From: Bacillota bacterium
GTDB taxonomy: Bacteria; Bacillota; SHA-98; Ch115
DNA: 64,000 bases
Reading direction: 5' to 3'
Assembly (NCBI GenBank): GCA_013178415.1
Contig: JABLXA010000001.1
Span: 216,011-280,010, forward strand
The notes beneath the pieces are model-generated. The model saw only the letters and a list, made by a program, of their open reading frames with translations, did not search any database and was not told the origin of the DNA. Both the position numbers and the translations under genes were made by a program. Each line of letters starts with the position of its first letter. Position 1 is the stretch's first letter. Of this stretch, positions 52,097 to 60,499 are shown piece after piece.

Positions 52097-54013
52097 ATGA
52101 GGCTTCGTATCGGTCTTGTGGCTCCCTATGACGAATTGGCCAGGCTGGCTGAAGAGGTCTCCAGAGAGCTAGGGTTGAGCCTTGATATAAGGCTTGGGGA
52201 TCTTGCTCAAGGGGTGGCCGTTGCCCGGGATATGGCCCGTCGCGGGACGGAGGTAATCATCAGCAGAGGAGGGACTGCCCTCGTTATCGAGGAATCCGTG
52301 GACCTTCCGGTAATCGCCATTGAGGTCAGCGGCTATGACGTCCTGAGAGGACTCCATGCAGCGAGCCAATTGGGTTCCCCTGTAGGCGTAGTTGGCTTTA
52401 AAAATGTCATATATGGCGCCGCGAGCATCAGATCCATTCTGGGACTTGACATCCGGGAGATTCTACTGGAATCCGAGAATGAGGCCGAAGGCAAGATCAA
52501 AGAGGCGATAAAGGCAGGGATAAAGGTCATTGTGGGCGATGCGGTATCAGTCCGTACCGCGAAAAATCTGGGCATCCAGGGGGTATTGATCCGCTCAGGC
52601 AAAGAGGCGATCTTGCAGGCCATCAATCTGGCAGAACGGGCTGCCATCATAAGACGGCGCGAGCATGAAAGGACAGAGCAATTGAGGGCTATCCTGGATT
52701 ACGCTTACGAGGGAATCATCAGCATAGACGCTCGCGGTTCCATAGCCGTATTCAACCCATCGGCTGAGAAGATCCTGGGAATTAAGGCGACCAAGGCGCT
52801 GGGGAAGCCTGTGGACCAGGTCCTGCCAGGACTGCGTTTCCCTCTCGGCGGCGGGGGGTCAGAGCTTAATGAGGTTATCTCCCTGGGAAAATCCCTCGTC
52901 GTGGCTAATTCCATTCCTATCTCAATAAACGGTGAAAATGTCGGAGCTGTCATCACATTTCAGGATGTCACTGGCATCCAAAAGCTCGAGGCCAAGGTCA
53001 GAAAGACTCTCTATTTAAAGGGGCATGTAGCGCGTTATACTCTTGATGATCTGGTGGGGGAAAGCCCGCCTTTAGGAAGCCTTCTCGAAGAGGCAAGGTA
53101 TTTTGCCTCGACTGATTCAACCATCTTGATAACCGGCGAAACTGGGACCGGCAAGGAGATGCTGGCCCAGGGAATTCACAATGCCAGTAAGAGGCGGGAC
53201 GGCCCTTTTGTCGCCATCAACTGCGTGGCATTACCTGAGAGCTTGTTGGAAACCGAGATCTTCGGGTATGAAGAAGGGGCCTTTACAGGCGCTCGAAAGG
53301 GCGGCAAGCCGGGGCTTTTTGAGCTCGCTCATGGGGGGAGCGTTTTCTTGGATGAAATCGGCGAGATGTCATTGAACCTCCAGGCGAGGCTGCTGCGGGT
53401 GCTCGAGCGAAAGGAAGTCATGCGTGTTGGCGGTGATAGGGTCATACCTGTCAATGTGCGGGTGCTGGCCGCAACCCACCGGGATCTTGTCAAGGCCGTC
53501 AAGGAGGGAACCTTCAGGGAAGATCTTTTCTATCGCTTGAATGTGCTTAATCTGAGGATCCCGCCTTTAAGACAGAGACGGCAGGATATCCCGCTTCTCA
53601 TCCAGCATTTTCTAGTGCTTTTTCAAAGAGAACAGGACATCGGGCCTGCAAATCTTGATGAATCCGCCATAGAGGCATTGCGCCAATATGATTGGCCAGG
53701 GAACGTCAGGGAATTGAGAAATGTTGTCGAACGACTGGCTCTTATGAATAGGGGCAGTAGGATAGGTCGTAAAGAGGTATCTCGTGTTCTATCCCAGATG
53801 GCCGGGATAGAAAACATTGAAGAAGGCAATGATGGTGAATCTTCTGGAATGATCCCCATACGTGGGACTCTTGAGGAAATCGAAACCCGCGTTATTCAAA
53901 ATGTGCTGGCCGCCTGCCATGGCAACAGGTCGGATGCGGCGCGCAGGCTTGGTATAAGCAGGAGTACGCTGTGGAGGAAGCTGGAGAGACAGGATCCTAG
54001 ACCCGGCAGGTAG
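52097..54013 (+). CDS. Sigma54-dependent activator with PrpR sensory domain, PAS, AAA+ and Fis-type HTH
   Basis: This 638-residue enhancer-binding protein has residues 1-185 resembling the PrpR N-terminal ligand domain (GTEVIISRGGTALVIEESVD, SPVGVVGFKNVIYGAASIRS, GIKVIVGDAVSVRTAKNLGI). A PAS domain covers about 195-300 (RAILDYAYEGIISIDARGSI). The AAA+ domain has GETGTGKEMLAQGIH near 346 and the sigma54-contact loop GAFTGA near 394, then GGSVFLDEIGEMSLNLQARL. The Fis-type HTH is at 600-635 (NRSDAARRLGISRSTLWRKL). It lies directly downstream of a palindrome array. A sigma54 promoter precedes the sugar-acid operon 1.8 kb downstream, its likely target. Confidence 0.93.
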   Translation: MRLRIGLVAPYDELARLAEEVSRELGLSLDIRLGDLAQGVAVARDMARRGTEVIISRGGTALVIEESVDLPVIAIEVSGYDVLRGLHAASQLGSPVGVVGFKNVIYGAASIRSILGLDIREILLESENEAEGKIKEAIKAGIKVIVGDAVSVRTAKNLGIQGVLIRSGKEAILQAINLAERAAIIRRREHERTEQLRAILDYAYEGIISIDARGSIAVFNPSAEKILGIKATKALGKPVDQVLPGLRFPLGGGGSELNEVISLGKSLVVANSIPISINGENVGAVITFQDVTGIQKLEAKVRKTLYLKGHVARYTLDDLVGESPPLGSLLEEARYFASTDSTILITGETGTGKEMLAQGIHNASKRRDGPFVAINCVALPESLLETEIFGYEEGAFTGARKGGKPGLFELAHGGSVFLDEIGEMSLNLQARLLRVLERKEVMRVGGDRVIPVNVRVLAATHRDLVKAVKEGTFREDLFYRLNVLNLRIPPLRQRRQDIPLLIQHFLVLFQREQDIGPANLDESAIEALRQYDWPGNVRELRNVVERLALMNRGSRIGRKEVSRVLSQMAGIENIEEGNDGESSGMIPIRGTLEEIETRVIQNVLAACHGNRSDAARRLGISRSTLWRKLERQDPRPGR

Positions 54014-54124
54014 CTATGGAATCTCAGCTGGGAAGCTTATCAGAAAAGCCCCCGTCTTTGGTCCTAATCGAATGGCGTTGGTATAAGCCCTTGTCGAACA
54101 TGGCGGTACTTTCTGTCAAGGTAA

Positions 54125-54283
54125 GCAAAATCCCGGGTCACGTCGCTTCGCGGAGCGCCGCAACTTTGTGCCGCCCCTATTTCAATCAGGGCAGACCCAG
54201 CAAAATGGGACATCGCCATCTATCGCACACTTATATGGCTGAATCCCGTCTCCTTTGTGACCTGACTCAGCAAAATAGGCTTC
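54125..54283. repeat. Three degenerate ~72-bp repeats downstream of the activator gene
   Basis: AGCAAAAT followed within about 15 bp by a TCGC motif recurs at about 54125, 54200 and 54270. The last two units share CTTTGTG...GACYCAGCAAAATRGG...TCGCCATYTA. They fill the gap between the activator gene and the nuclease pseudogene. No coding potential was seen, and the function is unknown. Confidence 0.5.
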
Positions 54284-54288
54284 GCCAT

Positions 54289-55259
54289 TTACTGCAGACT
54301 CTGCAACCTTTTCATCTCCCTTCGGAAGTCGTCGAGGCCACCCACTCTGATCCCCTTCCTTAATAGAGGTCTCAAGACTCCCAGTTTATTGATCGCTCGT
54401 AATTGCTCCTTTACATCTTCGCCAACAGGCCCAAATCGCTCCTCAAGTACATCTAATATGGCATTTTGCAGAGCCAGGATTTCACCCTTCTCAATCCCCT
54501 TTTCAATTCCCTTTTCGATCCCTTGTTCAACGCCTTTCTTTATTCCCTCAGCCAGACCTCTCCGTCTCCCCTCATTAATCCAATCTTGCACAAAGCTTGA
54601 TTCCTTCACCAGCATGGCTAGATCCCCCCTGAAGAGTCTCAGCAATACGTCTCTATCAAGATACCTCTCTGCCACCATCATAGTCACTGACAATGCATCC
54701 GCACGTCTCTTTATATCTTTCTCCTGACTAATGAGCTCCTTGGCTATCTCAACAACCTCAATGCTCCTCTCTTCCGATGCCAAGATAAGAAGCGGCGCAA
54801 GCGCCCTCAGATCCCCTCTCACTATATCCTCCACATGATCCCATAGTTTGATGACCCGGTAACTGAATGCATTATATCCTCTCCCGCCAAATCTCGCCAT
54901 GTACTCCGTGGGAAGCCTTTCATAGTCTTTCTTCTCAAGATATAATACTGCTAAATCACAGGAAGATCATAGGTCACTGAGTAAAATGCATTATACGCAA
55001 ATAGCCTCTTTGGTATGGCTTTATTATGTCTAAGCTGGAACTCTGCATGTAATATGGCCCTTTCCTTCCCCCGCTTGATCACCCAGATAAAGTCTCCCCT
55101 TCTTTGGGGTATGTTTACCTCTGGGTTCTCAATGATCTCTGCGTCAATTCCTTCGCTACTCCCCAGCAAAAGTCCTGCAAAATCTCTTGGATAACGCCTT
55201 GCCAGTACCTTTACGCTACGATCTATCGCATCCCTTCGCAAGCCGTCTTCCACCTCCAA
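54289..55259 (-). pseudogene. Rpn-family PD-(D/E)XK nuclease (recombination-promoting, transposase_31-like), frameshifted
   Basis: Two adjacent minus-strand frames make one protein. The 5' part (55259-54951) has the Rpn nuclease start DAIDRSVKVLARRYPRDFAG and ERAILHAEFQLRHNKAIPKR (the D-x-ExQ-type nuclease core), and ends YDLPVI-stop. Skipping two bases continues in another frame as AVLYLEKKDYERLPTEYMAR and then the 3' frame (54900-54289), which has the family's helical tail and GIKKGVEQGIEKGIEKGIEK heptads. A single indel near 54955 therefore breaks the gene. Intact members promote RecA-independent recombination. Start and family name are moderately certain; programmed frameshifting is not excluded. 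Confidence 0.75.
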
Positions 55260-55857
55260 TGTAATGTCTATGGAATGATAGGATAGATATTATGTGCAAA
55301 ATCATCACCATGCCGGGGAATGATGTGAAATGGCATTTATCGTTATAGGACATATTCACTGTCGCTTATACCTTACCGGAGCCATATTATCCTATTTTAA
55401 CCATGGAATCAAATACCATAGATCATGGATAGACCCGTTTCAGCATTTGTAATGGATGTTTGCAAAAGGAAAACTGGGACATGCTGGATTCTGGTCCAAA
55501 TATCGCCTTTTATCTAGCGCGAGCGCATCCTAGAGAGGGTGCTACATTCTCGACTTTCATGTCGTTGACTTTAGATCGCCGCTATGAAAAAGAGGCGGCA
55601 AGATCCCCAATGTAAGTTCCGATTTGGTACACCATGTTTCATAATGCTACATGGACCTTCGGGATATGCGGCACCAATTCGCCGCGCACATATGAGGCTC
55701 TGTTCTAATGCAAGGATGGAGGCTCCCCCAGTTGACTCATTTTGAGACAATCACCTATGGTAAAGGCTCTCGACTAAGATGAAATGGCGTAGGCAGGACA
55801 GCGTGAAAATAAAGCCAGGGCGGCGCGGAAGAGGACATCCGCTTCATGTCATATTCA
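55260..55857. other. Gap upstream of the sugar-acid kinase operon
   Basis: About 600 bp without a recognisable gene separate the nuclease pseudogene from the sigma54 promoter. No copy of the TGRCGA-N5-TCGYCA palindrome was found here, so any enhancer for the promoter lies elsewhere or uses a different sequence. No repeats or RNA structures stood out. Confidence 0.4.
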
Positions 55858-55873
55858 TGGCATGTTTATTGCG
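55858..55873 (+). promoter_or_regulatory. Sigma54 (-24/-12) promoter of the four-carbon sugar-acid operon
   Basis: TGGCATGTTTATTGCG matches the sigma54 consensus TGGCACG-N4-TTGCW with the required GG-N10-GC spacing; it differs at one base in the -24 block and one in the -12 block. It lies 54 bp upstream of the kinase ATG. Sigma54 promoters need an activator of the type encoded at 52097. Confidence 0.8.
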
Positions 55874-55926
55874 ATGATCATATTGCAGCAAATACATATC
55901 ATCAGGTTTTTGGTCAATAGTGGTAA

Positions 55927-57468
55927 ATGATGCATCAAGACGCCGCGAGGGGACGGAACAGGCTCATGGTAGCAGGTTGCCCCAGCCCGTCCGGAAGGGA
56001 TGGACAATGTTGGATGGATGCTGAGATAGCAGTAATAGCAGATGATCTTACGGGTGCCATGGATACAGGAGTGCAGTTCTGTAAGAATGGCATGAGGACC
56101 GTTGTATATTTCGGTGAATGCCTTGCTGTCGAAAAGCAGGGCTCCGCCATAAAACCCGAAGTCATAGTCATTGACACAGACACCAGGTGGGAATCGCCGG
56201 GACGGGCATATGAGAAAGTCCGAAAAATTTCCGAGATACTGAAATTGACAGGTATTAAAAGGGTATATAAAAAAGTTGACTCAACGCTAAGGGGCAATGT
56301 TGGCAGCGAATTAAATGCCGTGATGGATGCGTGGAATGCGCATCTTGCCTATGTCGCGCCGGCTTTTCCGGCAATGCGAAGGGTCACAGTAGATGGGCGT
56401 CAGCTATTGAATGGCAAACCCCTGGAAGACACGGAGATCGCCAGCGATCTCATATCACCTGCGCGTAGTTCATATATTCCGGAGATTCTCGAATATAGAC
56501 CGGAGCGGAAGATCGCGCATATAGGGCTTCAAGAAATAGAGATGGGGGAGCATTCCCTGGTCGAGAGAATTGCGGAACTGGCTCGGGAGGGGATGCAGAT
56601 CCTGGTTTTGGATGCTGTAACACAGGATCATCTTGGCACCATAGCAAGGGCTATAGCGAAGAGTGAATTTCACGAAGTGATGTGCGGATCTGCTGGCCTA
56701 GCTGCAGAGTTGCCTGGCGCGTTCGGGCTTGTGGGACGGAAACCCTGTGAAATCCCCAGGCTCAAAAAGGGCCTTCCTGCGCTTGTGGTCGCTGGCAGCA
56801 GAAGTCAGATCACACAGGAGCAGTTGAGATTCTTGGGCGCTAATAAGGACTTACCGGTCAGGTGGCTTACCCTAGACATCGATGAAACAGTCAGCGGCAG
56901 AACATCGCCTGTCATCAACGAGAGATCCGCAGGAAATGGCGCTATGCTTGCCCGTAGAGAGGTCGAACTTCAGGAACAAGGTGAGTTGATAGCCCGTGAC
57001 GCAATCCAGGCGCTTGAGGATGGGAAAAGCGTTGTCGTCTCAGTTCGTCCGGAGAACGGCGGGGGCTCTGAGTCGTGGGGGGATTCAAAAGAGAAAGAAG
57101 GACGATTGGGCGACATGAAGACCCTGCCAGACGATGGTTTCAGGCCACGGATAGACTTGGAAGAGGCCCATTCGGACATCATTGATTTGAGTCAGTCTAT
57201 GGTCGACCAGCTGGGCAGAATTGCAAGGAGGGTAATAGATGCGGCGCCGGTCTCAGGGATAGTACTCACAGGCGGGGATACCGCAGCAAGCGTATGCCGG
57301 GCTATCAGCGCATCTGGCATAGCTCTCCTCGATGAGATACTGCCGGGCATCCCTCTTGGCGAGATCATCGGGGGACCTTTCGAGGGGCTTGTAGTCGTCA
57401 CTAAAGCCGGCGCCTTCGGGGATGAGAGGGCGCTTGCCGATGTGCTCAATTATCTGATTCAGAAATAG
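55927..57468 (+). CDS. Four-carbon acid sugar kinase family protein (DUF1537; DtnK/OtnK-like)
   Basis: This kinase family phosphorylates four-carbon sugar acids such as D-threonate, D-erythronate or 3-oxo-tetronates. The 513-residue protein has the N-terminal signature IAVIADDLTGAMDTGVQFCK, the substrate segment KRVYKKVDSTLRGNVGSELN, and the C-terminal nucleotide domain with VLTGGDTAASVCRAI and GGPFEGLVVVTKAGAFGDER. About 29 residues precede the canonical MDAEIAVIADD; ATGs at 55966 and 56014 are alternative starts. A ~50-residue charged insertion (GGGSESWGDSKEKEGRLGD) precedes the last domain. It is first in an operon with PdxA2, behind a sigma54 promoter. Confidence 0.92.
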   Translation: MMHQDAARGRNRLMVAGCPSPSGRDGQCWMDAEIAVIADDLTGAMDTGVQFCKNGMRTVVYFGECLAVEKQGSAIKPEVIVIDTDTRWESPGRAYEKVRKISEILKLTGIKRVYKKVDSTLRGNVGSELNAVMDAWNAHLAYVAPAFPAMRRVTVDGRQLLNGKPLEDTEIASDLISPARSSYIPEILEYRPERKIAHIGLQEIEMGEHSLVERIAELAREGMQILVLDAVTQDHLGTIARAIAKSEFHEVMCGSAGLAAELPGAFGLVGRKPCEIPRLKKGLPALVVAGSRSQITQEQLRFLGANKDLPVRWLTLDIDETVSGRTSPVINERSAGNGAMLARREVELQEQGELIARDAIQALEDGKSVVVSVRPENGGGSESWGDSKEKEGRLGDMKTLPDDGFRPRIDLEEAHSDIIDLSQSMVDQLGRIARRVIDAAPVSGIVLTGGDTAASVCRAISASGIALLDEILPGIPLGEIIGGPFEGLVVVTKAGAFGDERALADVLNYLIQK

Positions 57469-57497
57469 CCGTCGACACACGGGAATTGGGGGAGCGG

Positions 57498-58565
57498 TTG
57501 AATTTGAATTACAAAAATGTAGATTTGAGGCCGATCATTGCCATAACAATGGGCGATCCTGCCGGCATCGGGGCTGAGATTGCGGTCAAATGTCTCAAGG
57601 AGCCGGAGATCTATTCGCTCGCAAGACCTTTGATAATTGGCGATATGGATCAGATCACAGACGCTATCCGGATGACAGGCGGCGGATTGTCAGTAAATAT
57701 CATTGCGTCTCCGGGTGATGGTCTCTTTTCCCACGGCACCATTGATCTGATCGATCTGAATAATGTGGGGCCTGGTGAGGTCGAATATGGCAAAGTAAGC
57801 CCTGTAGCGGGTAAAGCGGCCTATGAGTATATAGAAAAAGCTATAGGGTTTGCCCTTGAGCGTCAGGTGGACGCTATTGTGACCGGGCCCATTCATAAAG
57901 AGTCACTGAATCTCGCAGGATACCACTATTCGGGCCATACAGAGATCTTCGCGAAACTCACTGGGACGAGAGATTACGCCATGATGTTGGCTGATGGTGA
58001 TTTTAGAGTAGTGCATGTGACAACGCATGTATCACTCCGGCGTGCATGTGACCTGATAAAGAAAGATCGCGTGCTGGTGGTGATAAGACTTACTCATGAT
58101 GCCCTCAGGCGCCTTGAGATCGAAAGACCCCGGATCGGAGTTGCCGGCCTGAATCCGCATGCAGGCGAAGGAGGCTTGTTTGGCTCCGAAGAGATCGAGG
58201 AGATCGGCCCGGCTATCCGCGAGGCGCAGGCAGAAGGGATCCTGGCTGAGGGGCCTGTGCCGCCAGATACGGTATTTGCGAAGGCGCGAGGTGGACAATA
58301 CGACGCGGCAATTGCGATGTATCATGACCAGGGCCATATAGCCATGAAGACCTCTGCCTTTCGACTGGATGCCGAAACTGGCAAATGGCTCTCTGTGAGC
58401 GGTGTCAACGTTACACTCGGGCTCCCCATCATCAGGACCTCGGTTGACCATGGGACGGCTTTCGGAAAGGCTGGCCAGGGACGCGCCAATCCGGGGAGCA
58501 TGATCCAGGCCGTGAAGCTGGCGGTGGGGTTTGCCAGGGGGAGCTGTTCTTCCAATACCATGTGA
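57498..58565 (+). CDS. pdxA2: PdxA2-type 4-phospho-erythronate/threonate dehydrogenase family protein
   Basis: PdxA2 oxidises the 4-phosphosugar acid made by DUF1537 kinases; decarboxylation gives dihydroxyacetone phosphate. The 355-residue protein has ITMGDPAGIGAEIAVKCLKE, TGPIHKESLNLAGYHYSGHT with a metal-ligand His, HVTTHVSLRRACDLIKKDRV, GLNPHAGEGGLFGSEEIEEI and AIAMYHDQGHIAMK with further ligands. Biosynthetic PdxA (pyridoxal phosphate pathway) is nearly identical in motifs; adjacency to the kinase, 29 bp upstream, favours PdxA2. The TTG at 57498 with GGGGGAG just upstream is preferred over TTG 57486. Confidence 0.9.
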   Translation: MNLNYKNVDLRPIIAITMGDPAGIGAEIAVKCLKEPEIYSLARPLIIGDMDQITDAIRMTGGGLSVNIIASPGDGLFSHGTIDLIDLNNVGPGEVEYGKVSPVAGKAAYEYIEKAIGFALERQVDAIVTGPIHKESLNLAGYHYSGHTEIFAKLTGTRDYAMMLADGDFRVVHVTTHVSLRRACDLIKKDRVLVVIRLTHDALRRLEIERPRIGVAGLNPHAGEGGLFGSEEIEEIGPAIREAQAEGILAEGPVPPDTVFAKARGGQYDAAIAMYHDQGHIAMKTSAFRLDAETGKWLSVSGVNVTLGLPIIRTSVDHGTAFGKAGQGRANPGSMIQAVKLAVGFARGSCSSNTM

Positions 58566-58618
58566 GCGATATAAGTCAGAAGAGGCTGGGAATGGCCCGC
58601 CAGCTACCCCGCGCATAA

Positions 58619-58927
58619 ATGCGGGGGCTTGCGATGAGCAAGTCCGAACTTCATATCAAGGCCGCCATATTCAACCGGCCTCTCATTATTCCCGAAGGGC
58701 AAGAGCTCGTGGTGAAAGGAGCTGCGTTGCTTGCGGGCGTAGGTATTGGCGTTTATCCTGATGTCGCGGACGCCTGCAGGCAGACGAATCGAGTAGCTCG
58801 CGTTGTGGAGCCTGACCGAAATAAGGCAGATATCTATAATGCCTTCTACCGCGAAGTCTATGTCCGGGCTCTCTCAAATTTGTCTCCTGCATTCAAAGGA
58901 CTTGGGGCTTTTGCGTCAAAGATCTAG
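58619..58927 (+). pseudogene. C-terminal fragment of an FGGY carbohydrate kinase
   Basis: This 102-residue frame reads ELHIKAAIFNRPLIIPEGQE then GAALLAGVGIGVYPDVADAC and a helical tail. This is the final adenosine-binding segment of FGGY kinases (IxADIxxxPVxxPExxExxxLGAALLAGxGxGxY). Full-length FGGY kinases are near 500 residues, and no N-terminal part exists upstream, where PdxA2 ends at 58565. It is thus a remnant of a sugar kinase once in this catabolic island, though it keeps an intact ATG and stop. Confidence 0.7.
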
Positions 58928-59214
58928 ATGGGAAGTCCGCGGATTTGAATAGAGAATCAGCGTCTCGCGTTTGCCAGGCCTGATTTCCTAATGACTTTAA
59001 ATGCGGCTACAAGATCCCCGTGCCATATGCCAGCCAGGCCTGGTTCGTCTACACGGGCGGGGCTCTTGGGAGTGCGGCTTCCTCATCATATGGCTGCTCC
59101 CGGGGACGGACAAATCAGATCTCGAAAGGAGTGAAAGCCTGGTTATGGGGCTGCTAGCTCGCAAAATCGAAAAAGGTGTCGGATTTTGCGGTGTCCTCTG
59201 CGCCGGGCGACGTC

Positions 59215-60183
59215 ATGAAGCCTATAATACTAATCACAAGGATCGTTCCTGAAGAACCTTTAGCGCCACTTTATGAGCTTGGGGAAGTCAAGATCTGGGA
59301 TGGTCCGAGCGTTATGCCCAGAGAGAGACTGCTGGAGGAAATCAGCGAGGCCACTGCCTTGTTTTGTGTGGCGGTGCGGGTGGATGAGGAACTTTTATCC
59401 AGAGCGCCACGCCTTAAGGTCGTTTCAAACTTCGGAGTGGGATATGACAATATCGATGTCGAGGCTGCGACTGCAAGGAAGATTATAGTAACAAATGCGC
59501 CAGATGTGGTAACGGGAGCAACGGCGGATCTCACTGCTGCATTGATCCTTTGCGCAGCCCGGCGCATAGTAGAGGCCGCGAATTATACTCGCGAGAGGCG
59601 ATGGAGGGGTTGGGACGCCGACCTCATGCGCGGGAATGATGTTCACGGGAAGACGCTAGGATTGATCGGGCTTGGCCGGATTGGCCGCGCAGTTGCCCGG
59701 CGCATGCTTGGTTTCGATATGAAGGTGGTCTATTACGATGTCCGGCGGGATGTAGATATCGAGAATAGGCTCGGGATCTCCTATGTGAATTTCCATGAGG
59801 TATTCCGAGTATCTGATTTTGTGAGCGTTCATGTGCCACTTTCGCCCGAGACCCGCAAGTTGATTGGGGCCCGGGAGTTTTCCCTGATGAAACCGGGCGC
59901 ATATTTCATCAATGCTGCGCGTGGCGGTGTCGTTGATTACGATGCTCTGCGCGAAGCCCTTGAAAATAGGACCATAGCGGGAGCTGCGGTAGATGTCATG
60001 CCAAATGAACCTCCATCACCAGACGATCCATTGCTCGGGCTCCCTAACTTGCTGGTTACACCTCATATTGGTACGGCTACTATTGAAACTCGCCGCGCCA
60101 TGACCGCCGTGGTTGTCCGCAACATCGTTGCTGTCTTGAAAGGAGAGGCTCCGCCCAACTGGGTAAACAAGGATAGATTTTAA
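59215..60183 (+). CDS. D-isomer-specific 2-hydroxyacid dehydrogenase (NAD)
   Basis: This 322-residue enzyme reduces a 2-keto acid or oxidises a D-2-hydroxyacid. The substrate domain has the usual VVSNFGVGYDNIDVEAATAR. The NAD domain has GLIGLGRIGRAVARRMLGFD, and the catalytic residues are the Arg in FINAARGGVVDYDAL, the Glu in DVMPNEPPSPDDPLL and the His in VTPHIGTATIET. It resembles glyoxylate/hydroxypyruvate reductases. The ATG at 59215 starts the fold (MKPIILITRIVPEEPLAPLY), although no clear Shine-Dalgarno precedes it; GTG 59176 is less likely. It follows the sugar-acid genes after a ~290-bp gap and may serve the same catabolism. Confidence 0.9.
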   Translation: MKPIILITRIVPEEPLAPLYELGEVKIWDGPSVMPRERLLEEISEATALFCVAVRVDEELLSRAPRLKVVSNFGVGYDNIDVEAATARKIIVTNAPDVVTGATADLTAALILCAARRIVEAANYTRERRWRGWDADLMRGNDVHGKTLGLIGLGRIGRAVARRMLGFDMKVVYYDVRRDVDIENRLGISYVNFHEVFRVSDFVSVHVPLSPETRKLIGAREFSLMKPGAYFINAARGGVVDYDALREALENRTIAGAAVDVMPNEPPSPDDPLLGLPNLLVTPHIGTATIETRRAMTAVVVRNIVAVLKGEAPPNWVNKDRF

Positions 60184-60200
60184 TCTATGAGTCTATACAT

Positions 60201-60309
60201 TACCCATATTTCTGGTAAAGGTTAGGTATGGGTACCAAAGAGGGTCGGATGTCCGAGCTCTGACGAGGATTTCGTCATCTATGCGCGAAGACTGGCGATA
60301 TTATCGTCA
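60201..60309. promoter_or_regulatory. Perfect palindrome pair, 32 bp apart, upstream of the UroD-family gene
   Basis: TGACGA-GGATT-TCGTCA (60261-60277) and TGGCGA-TATTA-TCGTCA (60293-60309) match the motif of the 51375-51970 array without mismatch and share its 32-bp spacing. An additional 8-bp inverted repeat TACCCATA/TATGGGTA with an 18-nt loop (60201-60234) lies just upstream and may be a terminator or operator for the preceding gene. No GG-N10-GC sigma54 promoter with a TTGC -12 was found between the pair and 60500. Confidence 0.7.
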
Positions 60310-60499
60310 CCGCGGCGCAAAGCATGGTAATACTTATATGCGAGCATGAGGGCTTCCCGCAATCTCCCTGCAGAAATGAGGCTGTTGATCTTGCAAATGA
60401 CCTGTTCCTGCGTAATCGTAAATGACCCATGCGACGGGCGCCATCCGGGCGGATCTTGGTGAGCGGCAGTTTTTTTGATACGATGATGGAGGGTTGATG

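Noticed and set aside
60310..60499. Sigma54 promoter for the URO-D-family gene
   Set aside because: Candidates such as GGCTGTTGATCTTGC have 11 bp between GG and GC, and the GG-N10-GC matches at about 60450-60475 lack a TTGC -12 element.
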